From NCBI GenBank assembly GCA_020252485.1, contig JADCCX010000002.1:267501-331500 (forward strand): DNA of 64,000 bases, written 5' to 3'. The position numbers and the translations under genes are program-made. The DNA is from Methylocystis sp. (GTDB lineage: Bacteria; Pseudomonadota; Alphaproteobacteria; Rhizobiales; Beijerinckiaceae). The notes beneath the pieces are model-generated. The model saw only the letters and a list, made by a program, of their open reading frames with translations, did not search any database and was not told where the DNA came from. Positions 26,870-36,442 of this stretch are shown one piece after another. Within the stretch, counting starts at the first letter, position 1. Each line of letters starts with the position of its first letter.

Positions 26870-28924
26870 TCAGACGCCGGCGTTGAAGAACAGGCCGCGG
26901 AAGTCGATCGCCTTCGCCGCAAAGTCGTGCCTGATCTTGAATTCGACGCCATCGACCTCGAACCCGACGCGCTGGTCGAGGAAGGGCTCGGACTGGCCTT
27001 CGAGGCGGCAATACTCGATCGTGTCGATGGTCGCGGGATCAGCCGCCAGCCACCAGCGCTGCGGACCCGCGGTGTTGAAGAGGCGCGGCTCCTCGATCAC
27101 GTCAAAGGCGTTGGCGTAGGGGTTGACCTGCGACGCCTGCGCCGGTGTCGTCTGGGCGATGATCTTGCGCGCTTCGATGGCTCGCGTGCCCGGCGCCACC
27201 AGAATATAGCGCGGGTAGTTGTTGATGATCTGATCGCCGGTGACGCCGGCCGGCGTCATCTCGCGCTGCTGCGTCATCAGTTCGATCGCCTGCGTGAGCG
27301 AGGCTTCGGTGATCGCCGCCGCCGTGCCCTGGTTCGTGCGGCCGGCCGCCGCCGAGAACAAGGCGACGCCATCCGCCAGGAGCGGGTTAGCGAGAATCTC
27401 GTTGTAGACGAGGCCGCTTTCGAGATCCGAGGCCTTCATGCCCGCCGTGCCGAGCGCCCGGTCGAAGGCGCGCAGGTCGTCATTGACGATCGCCTGCCGG
27501 GTGAGCGCGACGATGCGGCCGAAGGTGGCGAGGCGATAGGTTTCCCGGCTTTCCGCGATGGTGCCATAGCTGAACTCGGCGCCTTCCATCACCGGCAGAA
27601 GGCCGGGGAAGTTGCCGATCTGCGTCGGGAACAGCGGCTTGAAGTCGGTCGTGGTGATGCCGCGCGTCCAACGTTCGAAGGTGCGGGGCGCCGTCTGGTA
27701 GGCCTGCCGCAGACGCTTGCCCGCGACATTGGCAAGGATCAGCGGGAAGTCGCTCGTGCCATGCGGCCCGGCATTACGGAGCGCGAGCTGCACAACCTCG
27801 TTCGCGGTCATGCCGCGGGTGCGGACGCCGACTTGTTGCAGGGTCTCGCGGGCGATCTCGACCAGCGACATGCCGCGATATTCCCGGGCACGATCCGGCA
27901 GAGCATTCGCCGATGGGGCGAGGCGATGGGCAATCGCTTCGGTGATGGCTTCGCGTCGGGTGACGGTTGCATCGAGCCCGCCTGCCGGGAAGGAGACGGC
28001 GGTGTGGCCGACGCCGCGCTCATCACGTTCGGCGAGCTTGTCGAGAATGACGCGGCGGGCTTCCTCGATGGCAACGCCGCGCGTGACGAGATCATCGGCA
28101 AGGGCACGCTCGAGGCGGAAGCGATCGGCAAGGCCAAAGATCGCCGCAACACGCTCGCGCTCTTCCGCGCGAACCTGATCGGCATTCGGCCCAGCAGGAG
28201 CCGGATCGGGCGGCGCGGGATTGGCGCGCTCGTTGGCGGCATGCGAGGGCGGCGCTTCCGGCGCGGCATCACGGGTCTGGACAGGTTCGTCCATGGCGGC
28301 AGTCTCCATTTTTCGGGTGTCGAAAGTGACAAGTTCAAAGGGAAAGGTCGGCGCCTCGTCCGCCGTGCGGACTTGCGCGCCGGGATCGGCGCCGACGGCC
28401 ACGAAGGACAATTCGTGCGGCGTCCAGCGCTCGACGAACCAGCGTTCAGGTTCGCCGACACGTTCGGGCCTTTCGACGCGCACCTTGTCGATGCGGTAGC
28501 CGACCGAGATGTTGCGGACGATCCCGTCGGTGACGAGTGCGAACAGGCGATCGGCGGCTTCATCGACGCCGGGCTTCGGGAATCGCAAGGCGGCGCGGCC
28601 TTCGCCCTTGTCGATCCAGGCGCGTTCGACGACGCCGACAATCGCGCGCGTCGTCCATTGCGAATGGCTGTCCAGCACCGGCGCGCCGGCATCAAGACGT
28701 GAGAGATCGACCGCATCGCGCGAGACCACGAGGATTTCCTCGTAATCGATCGCCGTATCAAAGCCGGTCCAGCGACGGCGGCGCACGGACGCTCCGGTGG
28801 TCCAGACGACTTCGACGGTTCGGGTCTCGGCTTCGATGGAGGCGACCGGCGCAAGCCGGGTCTGCATCGGCAGCGCATTCGTCATAGGCGGCGCGCCGCG
28901 CGAAGGCGGTTGAGCAGGTCTCAT
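26870..28924 (-). CDS. Prohead protease-major capsid fusion protein
   Basis: A 684-residue fusion. Residues ~20-190 form the HK97-type (S78-like) prohead protease with His in LDSHSQW and Ser in ELSFVAVGADPGA. A charged scaffold-like linker (~200-290) follows, then the major capsid domain to the C-terminus. Proteolytic self-cleavage would release mature capsid subunits. The given ATG has a GAGGA site 5-9 nt upstream; a second ATG 13 codons later is less well placed. Confidence 0.85.
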   Translation of the reverse strand: MRPAQPPSRGAPPMTNALPMQTRLAPVASIEAETRTVEVVWTTGASVRRRRWTGFDTAIDYEEILVVSRDAVDLSRLDAGAPVLDSHSQWTTRAIVGVVERAWIDKGEGRAALRFPKPGVDEAADRLFALVTDGIVRNISVGYRIDKVRVERPERVGEPERWFVERWTPHELSFVAVGADPGAQVRTADEAPTFPFELVTFDTRKMETAAMDEPVQTRDAAPEAPPSHAANERANPAPPDPAPAGPNADQVRAEERERVAAIFGLADRFRLERALADDLVTRGVAIEEARRVILDKLAERDERGVGHTAVSFPAGGLDATVTRREAITEAIAHRLAPSANALPDRAREYRGMSLVEIARETLQQVGVRTRGMTANEVVQLALRNAGPHGTSDFPLILANVAGKRLRQAYQTAPRTFERWTRGITTTDFKPLFPTQIGNFPGLLPVMEGAEFSYGTIAESRETYRLATFGRIVALTRQAIVNDDLRAFDRALGTAGMKASDLESGLVYNEILANPLLADGVALFSAAAGRTNQGTAAAITEASLTQAIELMTQQREMTPAGVTGDQIINNYPRYILVAPGTRAIEARKIIAQTTPAQASQVNPYANAFDVIEEPRLFNTAGPQRWWLAADPATIDTIEYCRLEGQSEPFLDQRVGFEVDGVEFKIRHDFAAKAIDFRGLFFNAGV

Positions 28925-28941
28925 GGTGTCCTCGAAGTGGA

Positions 28942-30477
28942 TCAGTCGCCGGGCTTGGGCTTCGGCTTGCCCGGCGGCTCGTTGTCGGCAGCGTCGCTGG
29001 CCGGATCGTTCGGATCGGGCTGCGCCGTGCCGGCCTTGGTCATCATGCGCGGATCGCTATCGAGCACGATCTTCAGCTGATCGAGCAGCGCGTTCATTTC
29101 CGCGATTTCGCCCAGTTGCGAGGCCGGATCGTAACCCTGCCGGGCGATGGCCTGTGCGAGGGTCATGGTGCCCGAGCGCAGCATCAGAAGATCGGCCTGC
29201 GCGTCCTTCAGGGGATCGACGGCATCGAAGCGCGGCGGTTGCCATTCGACTTTGACCACCGGGTTCGGGATCAGGCCGGCGACCCAAGCCGCCTCGGTGA
29301 ACCAGCGCCAGACCGGTTCACAAAAGCCCGGGATCACCAATTGCCATTGCAGGGCATCGACCATGCGCCGGAATTCGACGAGACCGCCGCGCAGGCTCGA
29401 ATAGTTGACCTGAGACAGATCGCCGGTGAGCAGCTCGTAAGGCACGCGGTATCCGGCGGCGATGATGTGCAGCTGCGCCCGAAGCCATTCCGAAACGCCA
29501 GCCGTTGAGGCGGGCTGGTTGAACTTAATGTCCTTGCCGCCGCGCGCATAGGCGATCAGTCCGGGTTCGAATTGTTCAATGGTCTTGCCCTCGGCATCGA
29601 CAACGGTCGGCGCCACGCCCTGATCGGCCTCATCCGCCCCGAGCACCACGCCAACGAGGCAGGCTTCAGTTTTCTTGCGGACAAGCTCCGCGTTGGTCCA
29701 ATCATCGAGATCGCGCATCGCCCGCATGGCCGGCGCGCCCCAGGGCACGCCCCGGCTCTGCACACGCTGGCGCTCGAAGAGATGGGCGACGCCATCTGCG
29801 GGCACGCGCGCCGAGGTGAGGCTCCGCGACAGCGGTACGCTGGTGTCGCCGGGATGATCGGGAAACAGCCAATAGGCGCGGCGTCGGCCGATGGCGTCAT
29901 ATTCGATGCCGCGCACGATCCGCCCGCCGTCGGGAAGCGCAGCGATCTTGGTGTCGTCGAGATGATCGGCTTCGAGCAGTTGAAGCTGCAAGGGCACGGG
30001 GAGCTTGTCTTCGGTGCGGCGGATAAGACGGCGAAGGAACACGTCGCCGCCTTCGATCATCTCGCGCACGGCAAGCGTGGTGAGCCCGTGGAAATCGGCG
30101 AGGCCATCAGCATCTGATCTTGCCGCCCAGGACTCCCAGAGTTCATTGATCCTGTTGTCGAGTGCATCCGTTCCGGTTGCCGCGCGCGGCCTGATCCCGG
30201 CGCCGACGAGGTTGTTCACCAGCACCGCCACGGCTTTCGCCGCGTGCGGATTGTTGCGCGTCAGATCCCGCATGCGGTCGCGAAGCCGCGACGCGCCAGA
30301 TGCGATCTCGCCGTCAGCTGAACTTGACGACGACCGCCAGCCATCGGTGCGCCGCCCGACCGCTGCGCCGTCATAGGCGCGCGAGAGCTTTTCGAACGCA
30401 TGGCGTTCCAGAAGGCGCTTGCGGGCGGCGCCAGGCGCTACGCTTGCGATGGCGCGGTCGATCCAGTTCGCGGCCAT
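28942..30477 (-). CDS. Phage portal protein (lambda family)
   Basis: A 511-residue portal with MRDLTRNNPHAAKAVAVLVNNLVGAGI, the LLEADHLDD block and VPWGAPAMRAMRDLDDW, typical of lambda gpB-type portals. Twelve copies form the DNA entry vertex. The C-terminal lysine/proline-rich tail is poorly conserved. It overlaps the gpW-like gene end by one base. Confidence 0.9.
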   Translation of the reverse strand: MAANWIDRAIASVAPGAARKRLLERHAFEKLSRAYDGAAVGRRTDGWRSSSSSADGEIASGASRLRDRMRDLTRNNPHAAKAVAVLVNNLVGAGIRPRAATGTDALDNRINELWESWAARSDADGLADFHGLTTLAVREMIEGGDVFLRRLIRRTEDKLPVPLQLQLLEADHLDDTKIAALPDGGRIVRGIEYDAIGRRRAYWLFPDHPGDTSVPLSRSLTSARVPADGVAHLFERQRVQSRGVPWGAPAMRAMRDLDDWTNAELVRKKTEACLVGVVLGADEADQGVAPTVVDAEGKTIEQFEPGLIAYARGGKDIKFNQPASTAGVSEWLRAQLHIIAAGYRVPYELLTGDLSQVNYSSLRGGLVEFRRMVDALQWQLVIPGFCEPVWRWFTEAAWVAGLIPNPVVKVEWQPPRFDAVDPLKDAQADLLMLRSGTMTLAQAIARQGYDPASQLGEIAEMNALLDQLKIVLDSDPRMMTKAGTAQPDPNDPASDAADNEPPGKPKPKPGD

Positions 30478-30686
30478 CAGCGATCACCGCGGCAGAAGCT
30501 GGCGAATCCGGCGATCGGGCGCGGATTGCCGGACGTGCTGGCAATCTCGGTCTCGATGGTACGAATGCGCTTCAGGAGATCGTCCGCCGAGCCATATTCG
30601 ACGGTCTTGCCGTCATAGGTGACGCGCAACGTTCCGCCCGCGAAGGCGCGCTTCAGCGCATCGAGTTCGGTCTGCGTCCAGGGCAT
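30477..30686 (-). CDS. gpW-like head-tail joining protein
   Basis: A 69-residue protein with the gpW pattern: N-terminal helix LDALKRAFAGGTLRVTYDGK and RVTYDGKTVEYGSADDLLKRI. It sits between terminase and portal, as gpW does in lambda. It plugs the filled head for tail attachment. Confidence 0.85.
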   Translation of the reverse strand: MPWTQTELDALKRAFAGGTLRVTYDGKTVEYGSADDLLKRIRTIETEIASTSGNPRPIAGFASFCRGDR

Positions 30687-30704
30687 CGGAAATCCCGCGA
30701 AAAG

Positions 30705-32708
30705 TTAGAACCACTTGTCGCGCCGCCCGAGCCAATCGGAGCGGCGCACGGGCGCGGTCTTGGGCGAAAGACCGCGCTGATCGACGGGCCGCGCTTCATC
30801 TTCTGCCGCGACCCGAAGCTCTTCTTCGAGCGCCTCGAACTTGGCGTCGTCGAACCGATCGATCCCAAGCAACCACGCGGCGGCGCGGGCATAGACCCGG
30901 CAATCCAGCGCCTCGTTGCGCTCGCGCATCTGCCGCCATTCGAGTTTGGAGAAGCCGCGCCGGTCACGAACCGTCACCAACTGTTCGGCGACAAGCTGCT
31001 TCACCCATTCGGCGGTGACGCTTTTCGGCAGGTGCACGAAGCCGTCCGGAAAGGGCATGTCTGCGGCGAGTTCTTCATCGGTCGGGCGGTCAAGCCGCAG
31101 GAAGCGATAGGTCTCCGATTTGAAAACGGCGACCGAGACCTTCCAGAGCTTCACGCCCCGCCGGATCGTGCGGCCATGCTCGTTGACATCGACATAGGTC
31201 GGGCCATCGACCGGGGTTGATCGGTCGAAGCCATCGACACCCTTGATCGCAAGCGCCTGGCCGACGCCGACGCGCCGCACCCAGCTATAGACGGCGGCGG
31301 TGTTGCGCCCGTCGCCCGAGTCGATCGCAAGCCGCGCGATCCGCATCCTTGCGCCGTTCTCATGGCGCCAGGTCTGGCCAAGCAACGCGGTCAGCTTTCC
31401 CCAGACCTCTTCGCGGGACGTGTCGCCTTCGAGGACAATGTGTTCGACGAGCGCGCTGGTGAGCCTTCGGCCCCACGCCCAGATATCGACTTCGATCCGG
31501 TCGTGCTGAACGTCGGCGCCTGCCGTGAGGATCAGGCCGCATCCCGGCACTAGCGGCGCGAAATCTTCCCGCCGCTCGTAGAGGCGCTGCCAATCCGGCG
31601 CTTCGCCGCGCTCCTGCCACGTCTCGCCGAGCAGCGTGTTCTTTGCGGCCTTTAGCGCCGCATCATCGCCTTGGGCGGCTTCCCATTCGCGGGCGATGTC
31701 GGCCCAGCCAAGCCAGCCCACCGGTGAATAGAGCCCTGAGATATGGAAGCCCACGCAATGCGGATCGGCCGGCGTCGCCGTAGCGCGCCATTCGCCAGCC
31801 GATAGCATCGCCGTTTTGTGGTGTTCCGCGATCGGCCGATCGCATCCCTCGCAATGATAGGCGGCGGTCGTGGACTCGCCGCTGGTCCACTTCAGACGCT
31901 CGAACTTGAGCCACTGCACGAGACCGCAATGCGGGCACGGCACAAAGAATCGGCGCTGATCGCTTGCTTCGAATTCGCGCTCGATCCGGGACAGGCCCTT
32001 GATCGTCGGCGTCGAAACCAGAAACACCTTGGCGCGGTGGCCAAAGGTGCGCGTGCGGGCGATGGCAAGGGCGACTGGATCGCCTTCGCCATCCACATCG
32101 CCCTCATAGGCGTCCACCTCGTCGAGGAAGACATACCGCGCAGGCATCGACCGCAGACCGACGGCGGAATTGGCGCCGGTCAGCACGAGCTGCCCGCCTG
32201 CGAATTTCTTGGCGAGCACCGTGTTGCCACTATCGCGCGAGCGCGACGGCAGGATCAGCGCCCGCAATTCAGGGCTTTCGTCGATCAGCGGCTCGATGCG
32301 CTGTTGTGACAGGCGTTTGGCGAGATCGGTCGTTGGCTGAACGCCGAGGAACGGACCCGGGGCCTGATGGATGCAGTAGCCGATCCAGTTGTTACCGGCT
32401 TCGGTCGCGCCAACCTGCGCCGCTTTCATGAACACGATCCGCCGGGCCGAACTGCCAGGCGAGAGCGCATCCATGACGCCGCGCATATAGGGCGTCCGGT
32501 CGGTTCGATAGCGGCCCGCCTCGGACGAGGCGCGCGAGGACAGAAAGCGATAGCGATCCGCCCAGGCCGAAACCGTCAGAGCCGGATCGGGCGCAAGGCC
32601 TCGACTCCAGGCGGTGATGATCTCCGCGCGCCCGTCGAAGCCCTCATCGAAGCGTGTGCTGGAGTTCTGGGCCGATTTCGCTGAGTTCTGCGAGATGGCG
32701 TCGGACAT
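30705..32708 (-). CDS. Terminase large subunit (lambda GpA family)
   Basis: A 667-residue terminase. The ATPase region contains the Walker A-like KAAQVGATEAGNN (about residue 95) and Walker B YVFLDEVDAYEGDVDGEGD. The nuclease part contains TAGADVQHDRIEVDIWAWG. It translocates and cuts phage DNA into heads. The start overlaps the small subunit by 65 nt; no nearer in-frame ATG precedes the conserved region. Confidence 0.92.
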   Translation of the reverse strand: MSDAISQNSAKSAQNSSTRFDEGFDGRAEIITAWSRGLAPDPALTVSAWADRYRFLSSRASSEAGRYRTDRTPYMRGVMDALSPGSSARRIVFMKAAQVGATEAGNNWIGYCIHQAPGPFLGVQPTTDLAKRLSQQRIEPLIDESPELRALILPSRSRDSGNTVLAKKFAGGQLVLTGANSAVGLRSMPARYVFLDEVDAYEGDVDGEGDPVALAIARTRTFGHRAKVFLVSTPTIKGLSRIEREFEASDQRRFFVPCPHCGLVQWLKFERLKWTSGESTTAAYHCEGCDRPIAEHHKTAMLSAGEWRATATPADPHCVGFHISGLYSPVGWLGWADIAREWEAAQGDDAALKAAKNTLLGETWQERGEAPDWQRLYERREDFAPLVPGCGLILTAGADVQHDRIEVDIWAWGRRLTSALVEHIVLEGDTSREEVWGKLTALLGQTWRHENGARMRIARLAIDSGDGRNTAAVYSWVRRVGVGQALAIKGVDGFDRSTPVDGPTYVDVNEHGRTIRRGVKLWKVSVAVFKSETYRFLRLDRPTDEELAADMPFPDGFVHLPKSVTAEWVKQLVAEQLVTVRDRRGFSKLEWRQMRERNEALDCRVYARAAAWLLGIDRFDDAKFEALEEELRVAAEDEARPVDQRGLSPKTAPVRRSDWLGRRDKWF

Positions 32709-33243
32709 GGGCTTCGAGAACCTGCTCGCAGCGGTGAGGATCGATTTGCAGTTCGGCGGCGATCAGGGCGGCGGCGCGCGCCGGCCATTGCACCCAGGCG
32801 TCGCGTTCGCGCCTGGCGAGCGCAAAGACCGTTGAGACCGCGCGTGAGCGATCAACGAGATCGCCCTTGAGCTTGCCAAGGCGGATGCGGCGCTCCTGCG
32901 CCTTGATCACCTCATTGGCGGTGCGCGCCTGGACGAAGGTCATGTTGCCGGCGGCGGGCGCGGGCTCGCCGCTTTCGCGCAAGGTTTCACGGACGGCTTC
33001 GACGGCCGCCAACGGCACCGGACGCGGCGTGCCGCGCGGTGGCGGCGGCGATTTCGCTATGGGGCGAACCTGCGCGGGATCGGAGCTCGATCCCCAGGCG
33101 CGATCCGCCCTCTCGGGATCGATCGTGCCGTCGTCCTCAACAGTGATCCGGCCCGAGGCGATGGCCTTTCGAACCGCCATGTCGGAGACGCCGCGATGGC
33201 GCGCATAGGCCCTCCGCGACAGACCCATGGACTGCGCTCCCAA
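32644..33243 (-). CDS. Terminase small subunit-like DNA-packaging protein (Nu1 type)
   Basis: A 199-residue protein with an N-terminal winged-helix segment (SRRAYARHRGVSDMAVRKAI) and a helical middle (ANEVIKAQERRIRLGKLKGDLVD) as in Nu1-like packaging proteins. It would bind the cos/pac site and recruit the large subunit. First gene of the leftward late operon; divergent from the two small genes on the other strand. Confidence 0.78.
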   Translation of the reverse strand: MGAQSMGLSRRAYARHRGVSDMAVRKAIASGRITVEDDGTIDPERADRAWGSSSDPAQVRPIAKSPPPPRGTPRPVPLAAVEAVRETLRESGEPAPAAGNMTFVQARTANEVIKAQERRIRLGKLKGDLVDRSRAVSTVFALARRERDAWVQWPARAAALIAAELQIDPHRCEQVLEAHVRRHLAELSEIGPELQHTLR

Positions 33244-33336
33244 TCGAAAATAATGAGCGATTAGAGCGACTTAGGAGTTGCTCCGATTTGTGTGTCGAGG
33301 CTGTCTGCGACCCGTCCTAACCCACGGAGATCGCTC

Positions 33337-33585
33337 ATGAAACGCCGCAAAGTTCATCCCGCCGACGCCGCCAACGATGCCGTTCTCGCCAACGCCGTTC
33401 GCTACGACGTTGCCCTATTCCTCGGAACCGGACGCTACGCCCGGGCAAGCGCGCCGACCCTTGAAGATGCGCGGATCGAGGCGATGCGCCTCGTCGCCGA
33501 GAACCCGACCCCGTTCGGCAAGCGCCTGCCGCTGATCTACGGCGTCACCGCCGAAGGCCGCTCGGCGCTTGTCACCTCGAACTGA
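33337..33585 (+). CDS. Small conserved phage protein, unknown function
   Basis: An 82-residue soluble protein starting MKRRKVHPADAAND with a good GGAG site 9 nt upstream. It contains an ALFLGTGRYARASAPTLEDARIEA segment often seen in small phage accessory proteins. No function can be assigned. It and its neighbour are the only rightward genes between the structural and early modules. Confidence 0.6.
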   Translation: MKRRKVHPADAANDAVLANAVRYDVALFLGTGRYARASAPTLEDARIEAMRLVAENPTPFGKRLPLIYGVTAEGRSALVTSN

Positions 33586-33609
33586 ACCCCAAACCGAAGG
33601 AGCACGGCC

Positions 33610-34062
33610 ATGACCACGGAAGCCACGACCTACGACAAGAAGTTCAACGCCCAGCGCGGTGCGCAGCGCACCGGGTTGAAGCCCGGCGAGTTTGAAGTGT
33701 TCAAGACGCCCGAAGGCCGGTTCGGCTGGCGTGCAATTGCCTCCGCCAGCGACGACCAAGCGCCGATCCAGATCACGGAGCCCGAGCAGGCAACGTCGCC
33801 GCCCAGCTCAAAGACCGGCAAGCGCAAGGCGATCATCGAGCAGGCCCAATCGGGCGCGCTTCCGGCAGCGCCGGACTTCTCGAAGCCAACACATGCGCGG
33901 TTTCGGGCGAAGCTCGCCAAGCTGGTAGCGCTTGCCGAGGCGGGCGATGTCGAAGGCCTCAAGGCCATCGAGATCAACCCGGTTTCAACGAGCCCGAAGG
34001 CCATGGCGCGCTATCGCGATCTGGCGATCATCGCCATTGAGGCGCGCCGCATGGCGGCATGA
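33610..34062 (+). CDS. Small phage protein, unknown function
   Basis: A 150-residue protein with a disordered proline/serine-rich middle (EQATSPPSSKTGKR) and a helical C-terminal part with FRAKLAKLVALAEAGDVEGL. The ATG follows GAAGGAG. Convergent with the PLP-lyase gene, with a one-base gap. No known family recognised; a DNA-binding C-terminal domain is possible but unproven. Confidence 0.6.
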   Translation: MTTEATTYDKKFNAQRGAQRTGLKPGEFEVFKTPEGRFGWRAIASASDDQAPIQITEPEQATSPPSSKTGKRKAIIEQAQSGALPAAPDFSKPTHARFRAKLAKLVALAEAGDVEGLKAIEINPVSTSPKAMARYRDLAIIAIEARRMAA

Positions 34063-34767
34063 TCAGGGCCGGGCAGGCCCAGCGACATTCCAGAACACGA
34101 CGCGGCCCGGACCCTTCCGGGCCGTCATCGTCTCCCAAGCCTTCGCGTCGTAGTGCGGATCGGACGGAAACGGCGATTTCGCTTTCGCGACATCGGAGAA
34201 TGGGCGCGGATAGACGTGGATCGTGGCGTTCGCCACGTCCTGCGGCTCGAGTTCGCGTCCGACCTGAACGACATGACGGCGGGCACAAGGCCACGCCTGC
34301 GCCAGCGCCCGGGCCAGTACGCCGGAGCCAGCCGCACACCAGACTTCATCGGGATCAAGTCCGGTCGCGAGTGCGGCATCTGCAAGGCGCATGATGGCTT
34401 CGAGCAAATCGACGCCGAATGGTACAAGCCGAGCGCCGCTCGTTTTCGCATAGTCCTTTGCGCGGACTTGCACGACCGATAGATAGCCAGGCCGAATCGG
34501 CACCACCTTCGCGCCAAGCCTTGCCGCTTCCAGCGTTCGCGGATGGAGCTTCGCCCGGGCTGCAACAAAGATCGTCGCGCGCTTGCCGAGATCCTTCGCG
34601 ACGCTTGCGAGCGCGGTTTGCGCGCCGCCTTCGGCCGGGCTCGCGTAGACGGCTTCATCGACGCCTTCGAACAGCACCGGCATGAACCGCGCCTTTGTGC
34701 CGCCCGGAAAGAGATCATCGCGGACGACCCAGACGCCATAATGCTCGCGAACGATCGGCGCAATCAT
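34063..34767 (-). CDS. Phage PLP-dependent lyase-like protein (fold type II)
   Basis: A 234-residue compact fold-type II PLP protein. VVRDDLFPGGTKARF holds the Schiff-base lysine (K25) in the position used by ACC deaminase and threonine synthase relatives, and AAGSGVLARALAQAW is the likely phosphate loop. It is shorter than metabolic members (300+). It overlaps the methylase stop (ATGA) and forms a cassette with the methylase and ParB genes. The substrate is unknown; nucleobase or amino-acid-linked DNA modification is one idea. Confidence 0.72.
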   Translation of the reverse strand: MIAPIVREHYGVWVVRDDLFPGGTKARFMPVLFEGVDEAVYASPAEGGAQTALASVAKDLGKRATIFVAARAKLHPRTLEAARLGAKVVPIRPGYLSVVQVRAKDYAKTSGARLVPFGVDLLEAIMRLADAALATGLDPDEVWCAAGSGVLARALAQAWPCARRHVVQVGRELEPQDVANATIHVYPRPFSDVAKAKSPFPSDPHYDAKAWETMTARKGPGRVVFWNVAGPARP

Positions 34768-35690
34768 TGCAGCGCCTCCTCGATCTCTCCGAATTCGACC
34801 TCGCCGCAGGCTTCCGTCGCGCGCCGTGGATCGCCCTTGACGAAGACCAGCACGCTTTGATGGGTGCGGCCGAGTTTGCGCGCGGCGGTGAACTGGCGGC
34901 CAGTGCGAATCGGCAGCGAGCCGACGGCGGTCACGAGGATCGCCTCGTTGTAGAAGCGCGCGCCCGCCGCCTCGAAGGCTTCGACCGTTCGCCCTGGAAG
35001 GTTGACGTAGAAGCCTAGGGTATTGCGAACATCGCCGACAACCCAGACCACGAAGCGATCATCCTTCAGCCGGGCGACAGCGGCGGCGATGATCGCGGCC
35101 TGCGCCTCAAAGAACGCGGCCTCGCCCATCGTCGAAAGATCTGCGGGATCGTCGGAATAGCGTTCGAGGTTCCAATAGGGCGGGCAGGAGAAGATCAGGT
35201 CCGCCGCGACATCCGCTGCAATTGCGCCGAGATCGCGCGCGTCGCCGACGCGCCATTCCGGCAACGGTTCGGCGGCGATGGCGACCTGCGCGCGGTTCGC
35301 CTCGACCTGCTCGGGCCGAAGTTCGATCCCGACATAGCGGCGCCCCAGGCGCGAGGCGACGATGCCGCGCACCGAGCCGCCCGCGAAAGGATCGAGCACG
35401 GTTCCGCCTTGCGGGCAGAACCAGCGATAGGCGATTTCGCACAAAACCGGATCGAAGATCGACGTGCCGGAGGCGGTCGGCGCATCGGACGCCTCGTAGT
35501 GTTCCGCGAGGAATTCTTCCGTCGTCAGCTCGCGGCCGATCTCGGCCTCGCGAGCCCGCTTCTTTGCATAGAAGCCGGGATCGCCCGATGTATGAGAGGG
35601 CATCAGCACGCCGCCGTTGGTCGTTGCGCCGACGTCATGCTCGCCCCGCATCAGATCCTGGCCGAAGGCGCGGGCGAGACCCTTAGCCAT
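34764..35690 (-). CDS. DNA methyltransferase (N4/N6 type) of a ParB-linked cassette
   Basis: The amino-methyltransferase fold has motif I VLDPFAGGSVRGIVASRLGRRYVGIEL and catalytic motif IV SCPPYWNLERYSDD. The end VLVFVKGDP is typical of phage modification methylases. The ATG giving MAKGLARAFGQ overlaps the ParB stop by 8 nt and is preferred; 11 more codons are open upstream. Many phages carry this protein fused to or next to a ParB domain. Target site and modified base are unknown. Confidence 0.82.
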   Translation of the reverse strand: MAKGLARAFGQDLMRGEHDVGATTNGGVLMPSHTSGDPGFYAKKRAREAEIGRELTTEEFLAEHYEASDAPTASGTSIFDPVLCEIAYRWFCPQGGTVLDPFAGGSVRGIVASRLGRRYVGIELRPEQVEANRAQVAIAAEPLPEWRVGDARDLGAIAADVAADLIFSCPPYWNLERYSDDPADLSTMGEAAFFEAQAAIIAAAVARLKDDRFVVWVVGDVRNTLGFYVNLPGRTVEAFEAAGARFYNEAILVTAVGSLPIRTGRQFTAARKLGRTHQSVLVFVKGDPRRATEACGEVEFGEIEEALQ

Positions 35691-36426
35691 GGGCGGGTTT
35701 GTCCTTCTTGCCGGTCCAGCCACGATCCAGCGGGCGGGGTGAGCCGCCGGGCGCCGCGCTGTTCCGATTGCGATAGTGATTGAGACCGGGCTCGGTCACG
35801 CCGTCGGCGACGCCATAGGTCGCGCCTTCGCCGCGTCCAAGTTCGGAGCGGATGCCGAGATCGATCCAGGCGCGCTTGCGATCCTGCCACCAGCCCTTGC
35901 GGGCATCGAGAACCGAGAACGGCGGAATGCCGAAGCGCTCGGCAAGGGTCGCGCGGTGTGCATCGGTCGAGGCATCGGACGATTGCTCGCCGCCCGCCGC
36001 AGCATCGCCGCCGGTATCGGCGTCAAGGCCATCGAGCAACCGGCCGAGTTCTTCTTCGGCAAAGCCCAGAAGATCGAGATCGAAGGCGTCTTCGTGCAAG
36101 GCGGCGATTTCGGCCTTGAGCATTGCATCGTCCCAGCCGGCATTCTCCGCGATCCGGTTGTCGGCGATCACCAGCGCCCGGCGCTGCGATTCCGAAAGAT
36201 GCGAAAGCACGATGACCGGAACCTCGGCGAGCCCAAGCTTCTCGGCGGCGAGAACCCGCCCGTGGCCGGCGATGATCACATCGTCGGCGCCGATCAGCAC
36301 CGGGTTCACGAAGCCGAACTCGGCAATCGAGCCCGCGATCTGCGCAATTTGATCGCCCGAATGCGTCCGCGCGTTGCGGACATAGGGGATCAGCCGCGCA
36401 ATCGGGCGGGTCTCGATCGTGAGCAT
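35683..36426 (-). CDS. ParB-like nuclease domain protein
   Basis: A 247-residue protein with the ParB/sulfiredoxin fold: IARLIPYVRNARTHSGDQI, FGFVNPVLIGADDVIIAGHGR with the GHGR box, and the ALVIADNRIAENAGWD tail. The C-terminal part (PPFSVLDARKGWWQDRKRAW) is the segment that in other phages runs directly into the methylase, so gene pair and fusion are two forms of one unit. It may guide the modification enzyme to DNA or bind NTP. Five GCGAACC repeats lie just upstream. Confidence 0.82.
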   Translation of the reverse strand: MLTIETRPIARLIPYVRNARTHSGDQIAQIAGSIAEFGFVNPVLIGADDVIIAGHGRVLAAEKLGLAEVPVIVLSHLSESQRRALVIADNRIAENAGWDDAMLKAEIAALHEDAFDLDLLGFAEEELGRLLDGLDADTGGDAAAGGEQSSDASTDAHRATLAERFGIPPFSVLDARKGWWQDRKRAWIDLGIRSELGRGEGATYGVADGVTEPGLNHYRNRNSAAPGGSPRPLDRGWTGKKDKPAHG

Positions 36427-36442
36427 TGTGTCTCCGTTTGAT

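Noticed and set aside
26927-28702. A 591-codon rightward frame antisense to the capsid gene
   Set aside because: Mirror of the capsid fusion frame; product composition is typical of antisense GC-rich codons.
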